Of a stretch of 64,000 bases of DNA, positions 38,197 through 46,845 are shown in pieces; the first letter of the stretch is position 1; the number at the start of each line of letters is the position of its first letter. The notes beneath the pieces are model-generated. The model had not been told where the DNA came from. It did not search any database and saw nothing but the letters and a program-made list of their open reading frames with translations. The DNA comes from Rhizobium sp. WYJ-E13. Lineage in GTDB: Bacteria; Pseudomonadota; Alphaproteobacteria; Rhizobiales; Rhizobiaceae. Both the position numbers and the translations under genes were made by a program. The stretch spans positions 186,001 through 250,000 of the forward strand of contig NZ_CP076855.1 in assembly GCF_018987265.1 (NCBI RefSeq). The letters are read 5' to 3'.

Positions 38197-38953
38197 GCCT
38201 TTTCAAAGCGCCGTCACCCGTTGTTTCTTTGAGATCAATCCTGCGCTTCCGCTGTTGCAGCGAGGATTTGTGGAGGCCGTCGGCGCTTGCCTTCTTTTGG
38301 TCGCAACAGCCGGATCAAGTCTGGCCGTGGCACCTCATGCAAAGCAGGAACCGCTGGTGGTATCGCTGCTGGTTGGCCTGTCGATTTCAGGCGCGCTCGT
38401 CGGTCTTATCGTCGCTCTCGGAAAGATATCAGGCGGACACTTCAATCCGTTGATCACCGTTTCGCAATGGCTGGCCGGCGAACGAAGCACCCTATGCACC
38501 ATCGCCTATGTCGCCGGCCAGGTCACGGGCGGCATATGTGGGGTTTTGATTGCCAATGCCGTCGGGGTGGCGGCTGTGCCCAGCACTGTCGAAAACGTGC
38601 CAAGCGTTCCGTTGCTGGTCAGCGAAGTCGTTGCCTCGGCGGGTTTGATGACCGTCGTCTTCGGCTGCGCACGCAGCAGCCGGTGGGAGACGGGTCCATT
38701 TGCTGTCGGTGGTTGGCTTCTGGCTGCAATCATTGCCACACCGTCCGCATCCTATGCCAATCCGGCTGTCGCGCTCGCGGCTATTTTTGCCAAGGGTCCC
38801 GTCGCTCTGTCATCGGCGACCGGTTTTCAATATGTCGCCGCCCAGATCGTTGGAATGATCCTGGCAATCGCCGTCAACCGGCTTGCCTTTGCAGGGCTGC
38901 GCGATCGGCAAGAGGCGAATGCGGAAGAATCCCAGCACGAGGTTTCCAGATGA
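38180..38953 (+). CDS. MIP/aquaporin-family channel
   Basis: The product has 257 residues (ATG 38180, or 38189) and about six membrane helices. The two half-helix signature loops of aquaporins are present: GGHFNPLITVSQW, an NPL variant of NPA, and SASYANPAVALAA, with a normal NPA. The first 16 bp overlap the end of the enzyme gene before it. Aquaglyceroporin-type channels pass small neutral molecules. In this operon the cargo could be the nitrile, amide or another small uncharged solute of the hydratase. That link is inferred from the overlap and order. Confidence 0.88.
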   Translation: MAAMARPFQSAVTRCFFEINPALPLLQRGFVEAVGACLLLVATAGSSLAVAPHAKQEPLVVSLLVGLSISGALVGLIVALGKISGGHFNPLITVSQWLAGERSTLCTIAYVAGQVTGGICGVLIANAVGVAAVPSTVENVPSVPLLVSEVVASAGLMTVVFGCARSSRWETGPFAVGGWLLAAIIATPSASYANPAVALAAIFAKGPVALSSATGFQYVAAQIVGMILAIAVNRLAFAGLRDRQEANAEESQHEVSR

Positions 38954-39240
38954 CGGCATCCTTGGTTCAGCCCGACAATCGCGAAGGCGCTGAGGATATC
39001 GCACGTCGACAATGTCTGCTGGCCCGATATGGAGCCAATCCTCGAGTGTTCCATCTCGTCCGACGCGACATGATTGGTGTAGAGACCCGCAGCCTCCCAC
39101 TTTGCAACCGGGACCAGAGCCGTCCCCTATTCAGGAGCCCAAACAAATGTCCAGTTCCGGAACCGTCGCCCAGCCAACGCAGATTTCCAATACCTCCAGA
39201 ATGCGCGCGCTTTTCGGCGCCGCAATTCTCGGCTTTGTAA
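38950..39240 (+). CDS. Possible small coupled ORF between the channel gene and cbtB
   Basis: An ATG overlaps the channel stop (ATGA) and opens a 96-codon frame that runs 94 bp into the cbtB frame. The start is MTASLVQPDNREGAEDIARR; the C-terminal half is rich in proline, serine and arginine, as expected where it shadows cbtB. No family was recognised. Only the first ~60 codons could be a real, perhaps truncated, protein. An alternative is that this 190-bp stretch is a leader for cbtBA. Confidence 0.25.
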   Translation: MTASLVQPDNREGAEDIARRQCLLARYGANPRVFHLVRRDMIGVETRSLPLCNRDQSRPLFRSPNKCPVPEPSPSQRRFPIPPECARFSAPQFSAL

Positions 39241-39329
39241 TGATCGGTGGGGTCGGTTTCGCCGGTCTACCGGCTCTTCACGACGCAACCCATGATGTAC
39301 GTCACGTCTTGAGCTTTCCGTGCCATTGA
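39147..39329 (+). CDS. cbtB: CbtB family cobalt transporter small subunit
   Basis: This encodes 60 residues from an ATG at 39147, with CAGGAG 8 nt before it. One membrane helix (ALFGAAILGFVMIGGVGFAGL) is followed by a histidine-rich end, HDATHDVRHVLSFPCH, the hallmark of CbtB. In the family this tail is thought to bind cobalt, and CbtB works with CbtA as a cobalt uptake system, often under B12 riboswitches. No riboswitch was recognised here. Its place directly after a cobalt enzyme suggests that it feeds that enzyme. Confidence 0.88.
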   Translation: MSSSGTVAQPTQISNTSRMRALFGAAILGFVMIGGVGFAGLPALHDATHDVRHVLSFPCH

Positions 39330-39338
39330 GGGTATCAC

Positions 39339-40034
39339 ATGTCGATCTTTCGTTTCCTTGTTTTCTCCGCGCTCGTTGCCGGGTGCCTTGTCGGCGCCGT
39401 CTCGTCAATCCTGCATTTGACGACGACAGTACCAATCGTTCTCGCAGCAGAAACCTATGAGAATACCGGCGGGCACAATCACGACGGCGGGCGGCCCCAC
39501 GATCACGCGGTTGAAGAGGACGGCCATAGTGAAAAGGCCGGCCTGATGTCTAGCCGAAACATCCTCACCGTCATCGCAATGATCCTCGCCTATGTTGGCT
39601 TCGCTTTGCTTCTAAACGTTTACGCCGAAGCCTTCGGAACGCTGAACGACTGGCGCCAGGGCATCGCTTGTGGTCTTGCGGGTTTCGCAATCTTCAGCCT
39701 CGTTCCCGCAATCGGCCTCCCACCCGAGCTCCCCGGCATGCCGGCCGCCGAGCTGGCATCGCGTCAGATCTGGTGGACTGGTTCGGTTGTGTGTGCTGCG
39801 GGAGCGGTGGCCGCCTGGAAACTGATGAGCGGCAGGTACCGTTGGGTATTTGCTCTCTTTCTCGTCCTCTTGCCATTCGTTGTCGGCGCCCCACGACCTG
39901 AGACCGAACTGACTGCGGTTCCACATGCGCTTCACGTGCAGTTCATTGTGTTCACGCTTGTCGTCAGCCTCGTGTCATGGCAATTACTCGGAGCAAGCCT
40001 TGGCTGGCTGAGGTCGAAGCGCATTGCCTTCTAG
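39339..40034 (+). CDS. cbtA: CbtA family cobalt transporter
   Basis: The 231-residue product has five or more membrane helices. It has the CbtA layout: a first helix (FLVFSALVAGCLVGAVSSILH), a histidine-rich loop with GGHNHDGGRPHDHAVEEDGHSE, then helices containing GLAGFAIFSLVPAIGLPPELPGMPAA and the conserved RQIWW segment. The His-rich loop would capture cobalt. It starts 9 bp after cbtB and ends the six- or seven-gene cobalt-enzyme operon that begins at 36859. Confidence 0.9.
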   Translation: MSIFRFLVFSALVAGCLVGAVSSILHLTTTVPIVLAAETYENTGGHNHDGGRPHDHAVEEDGHSEKAGLMSSRNILTVIAMILAYVGFALLLNVYAEAFGTLNDWRQGIACGLAGFAIFSLVPAIGLPPELPGMPAAELASRQIWWTGSVVCAAGAVAAWKLMSGRYRWVFALFLVLLPFVVGAPRPETELTAVPHALHVQFIVFTLVVSLVSWQLLGASLGWLRSKRIAF

Positions 40035-40113
40035 CCCATTGTGCGATGCCTCTACGGCGGGGTGAGGTCCGGGTTATGGCGTCGACGACTTGTTCGGCAA
40101 ACGCTGCACCGAT

Positions 40114-40719
40114 TTAGTAGGCGGCGCGCAGACGCGCGAGCGTGCGCGTGAACATTGTCGGCTCATTGAGAGCGTGAGCGAGTAACAAAGCGCCTTGAAT
40201 CTCGGAAACGATTGTCTCCGCGGAGCGTCTTGCCGCCGGTTTTGTGAGCCCGGTCCTCTCGATTGCAATGGCAAGCGCATCGATCCATCGGCGGAAATAG
40301 GACGTGATCGCCACGGCAAACTGATCGCGGCTGGAGACGATGCCAAAAATTGCAAACACGCAGGTGTTTTGACCAGATCTGTAATAGCGATCAATGGTTG
40401 ACCACATCGTTGCGATGGCCGCTTCCGCCTCATCCTCGCGCAGCGACCGAAAGACGTTGCTTTCGAACCAAGCATCAATCTCGGCAAGTACCGCCATCGC
40501 CATTTCGTGCTTGCCTCCGGGAAAGAAGTGATAAAGGCTGCCTTTGGTGATGCCCGTGCGCTCGCCAATGCGTGCAAGCGTCGTGCCTTCATACCCGAAG
40601 TCGCGAAAGACGCTCGCAAGACGAGGAACGATGTCGGCTCGTTCGAGCAGTACTTTCAGCTCACCCTCCCATGCGCTACGAAGACCACCACTCGTGCACC
40701 AAGCAGCGGTGTTTGACAA
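40114..40719 (-). CDS. TetR family transcriptional regulator
   Basis: The frame has a TetR domain: ASVFRDFGYEGTTLARIGERTGITKGSLYHFFPGGKHEMA, with the recognition helix TKGSLYHFF and the C-terminal YxxFxGGKxE pattern of the YcdC-like subgroup. The frame opens at a TTG (40719), giving 201 residues. GGGAGG precedes an in-frame CTG at 40659 that would start the protein nearer the usual TetR length, so the true start is uncertain. It is convergent with cbtA and has no gene behind it on its own strand; targets are unknown. Confidence 0.85.
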   Translation of the reverse strand: MSNTAAWCTSGGLRSAWEGELKVLLERADIVPRLASVFRDFGYEGTTLARIGERTGITKGSLYHFFPGGKHEMAMAVLAEIDAWFESNVFRSLREDEAEAAIATMWSTIDRYYRSGQNTCVFAIFGIVSSRDQFAVAITSYFRRWIDALAIAIERTGLTKPAARRSAETIVSEIQGALLLAHALNEPTMFTRTLARLRAAY

Positions 40720-41002
40720 CCACCAAATACACGCTTGTCCAGGCCGCGATCTGCGCGCACGCGGTTTAGTCGTCAGAACGCATGTTTGGCCGAGTGCGCC
40801 ACGCGCAGGGCGCGTAGCGTTGGAGACTGTGATTAACGCTTTATGTGGTGAAATTCGAAGAATTCTCTTACAGACTGCATCCGGCGGCGTCAGATGTCGT
40901 ACACTGCACGGTTCGACGTCTGCTGAGACAGAGACAAGGTCGCCCGCGGCCGACTAGCCACGGAGACGATTTGACAACGGTAAAGCCCGCGGAAAAAGCT
41001 GG
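40720..41002. other. Intergenic gap, no supported gene
   Basis: This 283-bp gap lies between the TetR start and the end of the tripartite reductase, both on the minus strand. It must hold the TetR promoter. No operator dyad was recognised. Confidence 0.3.
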
Positions 41003-43081
41003 CTACAGCGACAGCTGCAATGCGCCGGGTCCGTGAGTGATTTCGTCGGCCGGATAGGCGCAGCAGATCAACACTTCACCATCTTCGATGGGTGCTGTCG
41101 GGGTAGATGTGTATGTGACCGAGCCCTTGTCAAGCTTGATTGCGCACGTGCCACATGTCCCGCTGCGGCAGCTGAAGGCGGGAGACAGGCCCCGCTCTTC
41201 GGCGAATTCCAGCAGCGTGCCGCTGCCGGGTGTCCAGCGAGCCTCCTTGGATGATCGTGTAAAAATGACATGTACCGACCGGGTCGATACCGGTGCCAGC
41301 GGCTCGGCTTGCTTTTCAGTATCAGCCATTCGCGCGATGCTAGCTGGCCCGAATGTTTCCGCGAAGATGCTTTCATCGGGGATACGAAGGGTCCGCAGGC
41401 CCGAATAGATGTCCTGCATGAAGGCCGGCGGTCCGCAGAGATAGAAGTCGAAACTATCAAATGGCAGCACTTTCTTGAGCAGGTCGATCGTGATACGGCC
41501 AGCTTCGTCGAAGTCGACGCCGGTGACCGCGCCTTCTGGATTGCTCAGCGTCCGCACGAGGCGTATTGCTCCGTTAGATGCCTCGACGAGTTCAGACAGT
41601 TCGCGTGAAAAGCCCTGATCGGAGACCGACCGCGCAGAATAGAATATCCATGTTCTGCGCATGCGCTGCTTGCGTCGGCCTTCGTAGACTATGTGGCGAA
41701 GCATCGCAATCATCGGTGTAATACCGACGCCGGCGGCCAACAGAACGACGGGACGAGGCTCGAGGGGATCGATGGTGAATAGCCCGGCCGGCGCCCGTGC
41801 TTCGATCACGCTGCCTTCCTGCAACTGGTGAAGGTAACTCGATACCGCTCCCTCCTTCTTGACGCTGATCCTATAGGCGTTGTCGGAGGGAGCGACCGAA
41901 AGGGTGTAATTGCGGATCACCTGATCAGCTGCGTCAGGCAGTCGGACGCGGATCGGCAAATGCTGACCAGCCCGGTGCGGAATGAGGCCGGCGCCATCCG
42001 ACGGCGATAGGTAGAACGAGCGAACGTGAGAGTTTTCCTCGACGATACGCTCGATCCTGAAACTTCGCCAAGCTGTGGCCAGAGCCTTGGCTTTCAGCCG
42101 CTCCTCGGCCTGAGCCCAGTCGCCAGTCATGATGGAGTAAGGGCTCTCCCCTTCAGGTTGATCTGACCAGCGCAACGCAAGCGCGTCGCATCGTCTGACG
42201 ATCCTCTCGGGGCGGAACGTCCATAGACGCTCGGCGCCCTGGAACGCCTCGATCTCCGGGGATTGCAGAACAACTTCAGCCGTGCCCGACAGCTGAAGAA
42301 TGTCACCGGTGACGTAGTCGGCGAAAGTGAGGCCGGCTCGCCCATTCAACAAAATGTTGCCTAGCGTGTTGAAAAACAAGTTACCCGCGAAATCGGGGAT
42401 CGTCAGCAACCCATCTTCCGCCACGCGAACGAAGCCGGGTCGTCCACCGCGATGGGAAACGTCCACCTGACGTTGCGCCTCGACCTCGGCGTAAGAGGCG
42501 ACAAACAAGGTGTCTGATGCGCGGATCATGTTGGTGGCGCGTTCGTCCAGGCGATCAAGCAACTCGACCTGCCCGGAGAAGGGCAAAGTCGGATCGCGGA
42601 CGAAACTAAAGTCTCTCAGCTGAATGTAGCGCGGGCAGTTGCCGTAACTTTGCACGACGTGCAGATCGAAACCGCTACCGTTAACCCTCTCGATGCGACC
42701 GTTCAGCCGGTTTCGCCTGCGTGTGTGAAGCTCTATCCCAAGAATCCCGACAGCCTCGTCTTGGACAAAGCCGGCGCTTGCCGGATCGCTTGCATCCAGG
42801 GGAGCAGCGACCGTGAATGTATGCTCGTCGCGTGCGCTCGAAAAGCCAGGGCGCCCACAGATGATGCTTGCCCAGGGATCGCCACGCCCGTCGACGCTGC
42901 CAACCACCAGGAAAGGCAACTGCGGATAAAATGCTCGATGTTGTTCGATAAGATGATCGCGTATGAACCGCCGGCCGATATCATCCATCTTGTCGACGAC
43001 ACCGACCGACCCCTGTATCTCCAGTTCACCCTGATGCCACGGCGATCTGCCGCTTGACGACATGGAAGGGTTCATCACCAT
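41003..43081 (-). CDS. Tripartite PNPOx-like / ferredoxin reductase / [2Fe-2S] ferredoxin fusion protein
   Basis: The 692-residue product has three parts. Residues ~45-220 are a pyridoxamine-phosphate-oxidase-like, FMN-type split barrel (FLVVGSVDGRGDPWASIICGRPGF and FNTLGNILLNGRAGLTFADYV). Residues ~340-590 are a ferredoxin-NAD(P)H reductase module with FAD motif RNYTLSVAP and nucleotide motif LLAAGVGITPMIAMLRH and CGPPAFM. The last ~85 are a plant-type ferredoxin with cluster cysteines in FSCRSGTCGTCAIKL and the fourth in LICCAY. Electrons would pass from NAD(P)H through FAD to the 2Fe-2S cluster, perhaps to the flavin domain. It is followed downstream on the same strand by no gene, and the GST gene ends 19 bp upstream, so the two form an operon. 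Confidence 0.9.
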   Translation of the reverse strand: MVMNPSMSSSGRSPWHQGELEIQGSVGVVDKMDDIGRRFIRDHLIEQHRAFYPQLPFLVVGSVDGRGDPWASIICGRPGFSSARDEHTFTVAAPLDASDPASAGFVQDEAVGILGIELHTRRRNRLNGRIERVNGSGFDLHVVQSYGNCPRYIQLRDFSFVRDPTLPFSGQVELLDRLDERATNMIRASDTLFVASYAEVEAQRQVDVSHRGGRPGFVRVAEDGLLTIPDFAGNLFFNTLGNILLNGRAGLTFADYVTGDILQLSGTAEVVLQSPEIEAFQGAERLWTFRPERIVRRCDALALRWSDQPEGESPYSIMTGDWAQAEERLKAKALATAWRSFRIERIVEENSHVRSFYLSPSDGAGLIPHRAGQHLPIRVRLPDAADQVIRNYTLSVAPSDNAYRISVKKEGAVSSYLHQLQEGSVIEARAPAGLFTIDPLEPRPVVLLAAGVGITPMIAMLRHIVYEGRRKQRMRRTWIFYSARSVSDQGFSRELSELVEASNGAIRLVRTLSNPEGAVTGVDFDEAGRITIDLLKKVLPFDSFDFYLCGPPAFMQDIYSGLRTLRIPDESIFAETFGPASIARMADTEKQAEPLAPVSTRSVHVIFTRSSKEARWTPGSGTLLEFAEERGLSPAFSCRSGTCGTCAIKLDKGSVTYTSTPTAPIEDGEVLICCAYPADEITHGPGALQLSL

Positions 43082-43100
43082 GGCTCCCGGAAGACAATCG

Positions 43101-43712
43101 TCATGCGGCTAACCCGACCGGCGTGCTGACAAAGCCGACGAAGCCTGGCAATGCCTCGATACGCCCGAGCCAAGCCGTGACATTCGGGTAGGCCGACAGA
43201 TCGACATTGCCTTCTGGCGCCCTTGCCGTGTAGCTGTAAATCGCAAGATCAGCAATTGTTGGATGGTCGCCAACGAGCCAGTTCCTCGCGGACAGTTCCT
43301 GCTCCAGAACCTTCAAAAGGGCATGGGCGCGGCCGATGACTTCCTCCGGATTAAACTTTGCGCCAAACACGGTGATCAGGCGCGCCGCGCCAGGTCCATA
43401 GGCCAGTTGTCCGGCCGCCACCGAGAGCCAGCGTTGCACGTTCGCCTCACCGATGGCGTCTTCTGGCAACCACTCCGTCTTTCCAAGCCGTTTGGCCAGG
43501 TAGACGAGAATTGCGTTGGAATCGGCAATCACGGTTTCGCCGTCCACGAGAACGGGGACTTGACCGAAGCTGTTGAGCCGCAGGAATTCGGGCTGCTTGT
43601 GTTCGCCCTTTGCCAGATCGACCTCGATCAGATCGAACTCTTGACCGGAAAGCGACAAGAACAGCTGTGCGCGGTGCGAGTGGCCTGATAGCGGATGCGA
43701 ATAAAGTTTCAT
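43101..43712 (-). CDS. Glutathione S-transferase
   Basis: This encodes 203 residues from an ATG at 43712 ([10 protein letters not shown]) with TTGGAG upstream; a longer frame to 43817 is not supported. The N-terminal thioredoxin-like domain shows the conserved glutathione contacts [27 protein letters not shown]. The helical C-terminal domain has the family fold signature [24 protein letters not shown]. It could conjugate glutathione to an electrophile or open a ring or halide product. It is 19 bp before the tripartite reductase on the same strand and so is likely co-expressed with it in detoxification or catabolism. Confidence 0.9.
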   Translation of the reverse strand: MKLYSHPLSGHSHRAQLFLSLSGQEFDLIEVDLAKGEHKQPEFLRLNSFGQVPVLVDGETVIADSNAILVYLAKRLGKTEWLPEDAIGEANVQRWLSVAAGQLAYGPGAARLITVFGAKFNPEEVIGRAHALLKVLEQELSARNWLVGDHPTIADLAIYSYTARAPEGNVDLSAYPNVTAWLGRIEALPGFVGFVSTPVGLAA

Positions 43713-43844
43713 GATCGTTTCTCCAATGTGCAGCGCGACACGCGTGCCGGGCCGCCCTTCTGGGGCCAATTTGCTTGGAGACGATGCCGCTTGGAAGATC
43801 GATTCCAAGGAAGGCACTATTGCAAAAAACCGACGTAATTCGCG

Positions 43845-44165
43845 ATGGTTGCCTTTGGGACAAAACCACTGACTTACGATAACGAACGCAATAGTGTCTT
43901 TCCTATTTTCAAGGTTAAGCCGCCCGAGCGTCTGTCCGAAAATTGGCAGATCTTAACAGCCGATGGATGTCCCATGTTTGATACGATCGCCATGGTCGAG
44001 TGGTTAGAGTCTGAAATCGCCGCGCAGAACCGTCTTTCCAGAGAGGAACCAAGCTTTTCGGATGACATTGGCATGTCGTCTCCATCGTCGCGCCGAGGCG
44101 ACGTCGAAATCCGTCGCGCAAGTCTGCTTGATGTCTATGACCGGTTGACCATTTTATTATCTTGA
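43845..44165 (+). CDS. Possible small protein, unknown function
   Basis: This 106-codon frame lies between the GST gene and the TehA pseudogene. It includes [25 protein letters not shown] and a C-terminal [17 protein letters not shown], which look like real helices. No ribosome site precedes its first ATG; an internal ATG at 43975 is as likely. No family was recognised. Confidence 0.3.
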   Translation: MVAFGTKPLTYDNERNSVFPIFKVKPPERLSENWQILTADGCPMFDTIAMVEWLESEIAAQNRLSREEPSFSDDIGMSSPSSRRGDVEIRRASLLDVYDRLTILLS

Positions 44166-44344
44166 GCATGGGTGACCTGCTGGTGCTAGAATGAAACGCA
44201 CGAGAAAGGCGATAACAGAGGAGGCTCTTCTCCGCTGCCTCTCTCGGCATCGGTTCTTGTTACGCCCTGTTCCATTCGCCCGGACCTTAGCGGATCTCGC
44301 TGACAACGGCTGCGCGTGCGAAGCAGCCTGCCGTGCATGATCAT

Positions 44345-45252
44345 TCAGACGGTTCGAAGCGCGATCCCGCCGACGATGAAGTTGGTGATCACGAAAGTTG
44401 CCGCCGCCAAGGCCAAAAACGAGGTGTCTGCGCCGTGGCCGGCCAGGCGGATTGCCGTGGTTGCGAGCCCCGTCAGTCCGAACGTCAAAGAGCAGTCGGA
44501 CATTGAAAAGGGTTGAGTTGCGATCCATCTCCACGGAGCCGGTAGGACGGTCGACTGGAAAAGGGCGTATCCGAACATGGCGTGCACGAGCACACCAGGT
44601 GCATCACTCGCCACGCCGAGGTAGGCAACCGTGCCGACTGCTGGCGGCGCAGGCTGGATAGCCGGCGTTGGCCACGATTTTTCGGCGAGTGATGGTAGAT
44701 GCAGCAATCGACCAAGTAGGACCGATGCCAATGCGAGCGCCGTGAAAAATCGCGCACCGAAGATAACGACTGATCGCCTCTTGGCCGAAGGCGCCGCAGG
44801 CGATGGTCGTCACGAATGAGGCTGCCACGACCGGCAGATAGAGCACAGCGGTCACGTTTTCGACGGTCCCACCGGCCTTCCACAAGCGTCCTGTGGGCCA
44901 GATAGCAAAGATGAACGAAAAGATGCAACCGGCCGCACACAGGACGATGGCAGAAGTTTCGGAAAAGTCGACCAACGATAGACCCCGCCAGCATCGCAGC
45001 GACGCCTATCAGACCCGTGAACAGCGTTGATCGGCATCATCGAGTTCCGCGCGCATCGTTTTGAGGATCGCCCACCACTGCCGTGCGTAGAGCAATGTCA
45101 GGATCGACCAGATCGCAACCGCCAGCAGCCCGATGGCCTCGCCGGGAGCATGCGGCATGCCCAATATCGATGCTGCCGGGCCAACTGCCCGCCAACCCAC
45201 CAACACCGAAAATAATAAAAGAGACGGATGCGGGTATCGCAGGAGGCCGCAT
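44345..45252 (-). pseudogene. Frameshifted TehA/SLAC1-family anion (tellurite-resistance/dicarboxylate) channel
   Basis: Pieces of one ten-helix SLAC1/TehA-type protein occur in order on the minus strand but in changing frames. They are RPPAIPASVSFIIFGVGGLAG (to ~45195), then GEAIGLLAVAIWSILTLLYARQWW and MRAELDDADQ (to ~45020), then FTGLIGVAAMLAGSI, then AIVLCAAGCIFSFIFAIW, GRLWKAGG and VLYLPVVAASFVT (to ~44760), and last IQPAPPAVGTVAYLGV, HAMFGYALFQ and FVITNFIVGGIAL. At least four frameshifts are needed, so no full-length channel can be made. Parent-family channels carry C4-dicarboxylates, malate or anions. Confidence 0.8.
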
Positions 45253-45360
45253 CAGTTCCCTTTCAACGCATATCATTCCAAGAGGTCATCGCCGATCTGC
45301 GCTGGCTTTTGGGGCAATGGGTAGTCTTGCGCGCTATCGCCGCGCAAGACTCACGCACTT

Positions 45361-46323
45361 TTACTTTGCGATCTTGCGGTCGAGGAAGTCGTGAATGAGC
45401 GGTGCCATCTCATCCAGCTTGTCTTCCAGGGCAAAATGGCCGGTGTCGAGGAGGTGCATTTCAGCGTCCGGCAGATCACGCAGGTAAGGATGCGCGCCTT
45501 CCTCCGGAAAGATCTTGTCGTTCTTGCCCCAGACGATCAGCGTCGGCGGCTTGCGTTCGCGGAAGAAAGCCTGGAATTGCGGGTAGAGCGGAACATTCGT
45601 GCCATAGTCGTGGAAGAGATCGAGCTGGATATCCTTGTTGCCGGGACGGTCGAGCAGCGCCTGATCGTGAACCCAGTTGTCGGGGCTGATGCGGGTGAGG
45701 TCCTTGACGCCGTCGGTGTACTGGAACTTGGTGGTTTCGAGGACGACGAGATTGGACAGGGCCTCGCGTTTCTCCTTTGAATCGTCGGCCCAGTAGGCCT
45801 TGATCGGATCCCAGAATTCGCGCAGGCCTTCTTCATAGGCATTGCCGTTCTGGACGATCAGCCCGCTTACCCGTTCCGGATGCTTGAGAGCCAGACGATA
45901 GCCAACCGGCGCGCCGTAATCCATGACATACATGGCGTAGGTCTTGGCGCCGAGCTCAGTCATGAGCGTATCGACCATGTCGGCATAATGGCCGAAAGTG
46001 TAGGCGAACTTCGTGTGATCGGGTGCATCGCTCTGACCGAAACCCGGATAGTCAGGTGCGATGACATGATAACGATCGGCAAGCAGCGGAATGAGGTTGC
46101 GGAACATGTGCGACGATGTCGGGAAGCCGTGCAGCAGCAGAACCACCGGCCCGTCTTTAGGACCAGCCTCACGATAGAAGACATCGAGGCCATCAATCTT
46201 GGCCGTGCGGTAATGAACCACGGCTGGCGCCGTTGCACTCACACTTGTTGGTTCGGCCGCCAAGGTATCAATCGCGGTAAGACTGACACTGGCGAGCAAC
46301 AGGGAAAGAAATAGGGACTTCAT
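45361..46323 (-). CDS. Exported alpha/beta hydrolase (epoxide hydrolase / haloalkane dehalogenase-like)
   Basis: This encodes 320 residues from an ATG at 46323, with GGAG upstream. A signal peptide ([24 protein letters not shown]) implies periplasmic action. The catalytic fold shows the oxyanion motif [12 protein letters not shown], the nucleophile aspartate in [15 protein letters not shown] (position of the nucleophile elbow), an acidic residue near [10 protein letters not shown] and the histidine in [12 protein letters not shown]. An aspartate nucleophile is typical of epoxide hydrolases and dehalogenases. A cytoplasmic-looking paralogue lies at 49356. The substrate is unknown. Confidence 0.87.
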   Translation of the reverse strand: MKSLFLSLLLASVSLTAIDTLAAEPTSVSATAPAVVHYRTAKIDGLDVFYREAGPKDGPVVLLLHGFPTSSHMFRNLIPLLADRYHVIAPDYPGFGQSDAPDHTKFAYTFGHYADMVDTLMTELGAKTYAMYVMDYGAPVGYRLALKHPERVSGLIVQNGNAYEEGLREFWDPIKAYWADDSKEKREALSNLVVLETTKFQYTDGVKDLTRISPDNWVHDQALLDRPGNKDIQLDLFHDYGTNVPLYPQFQAFFRERKPPTLIVWGKNDKIFPEEGAHPYLRDLPDAEMHLLDTGHFALEDKLDEMAPLIHDFLDRKIAK

Positions 46324-46845
46324 CGCACTCTCCATCGGTTCGACGATTGGCCAGCGTTATCGCCGGCGGGCTGAAGATGGTCGATCGACGCCGAAACGAT
46401 AACCGTCACAATCGACAACGGATCATTCCATCGGATGCAACAATGGACCCTGCGCCGTTCCGATTGCGCGACGAGCCCCGTCATTGGAGCCTGTGGGCGC
46501 TCATACTGCGAGATCGCTCACGCATCACAGGTGCCCATGGCACCGATCGATACGCAGCGGCACGCAAGCCGGCTGGTAATCGTGAAACAGAGCAGGCTCA
46601 TGCGACTGAAGCATATGGTGCGCTGCTTATGCTGTCAAAATTGCCAACACTTGTGACATGGAGGCCCCGGTCCCAATCGCTACGCGGACACTATATGACG
46701 CGCAGCTGTTACGCGTCTTCAGCGTTCTGGCGAGCTAATCACCCTGATTGTTACGGTCACGGCAAGAGTGCGTTGTCTCTTTTGCCGCTTATCGGCAACC
46801 GGCCGGCCGCTATCCTAGAGGCAGTTTCAACGTTGGGGTTACATC
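46324..46845. promoter_or_regulatory. Divergent intergenic region
   Basis: This 522-bp gap lies between the divergent alpha/beta hydrolase and the metallo-beta-lactamase-fold gene, and must hold both promoters. The reading frames here conflict and lack ribosome sites. No operator was recognised. Confidence 0.3.

Noticed and set aside
38954..39146. Possible cobalamin riboswitch before cbtB
   Set aside because: The region contains GAGACCCGC resembling part of a B12 box, but the conserved core blocks and pairing elements of a cobalamin riboswitch are not present.
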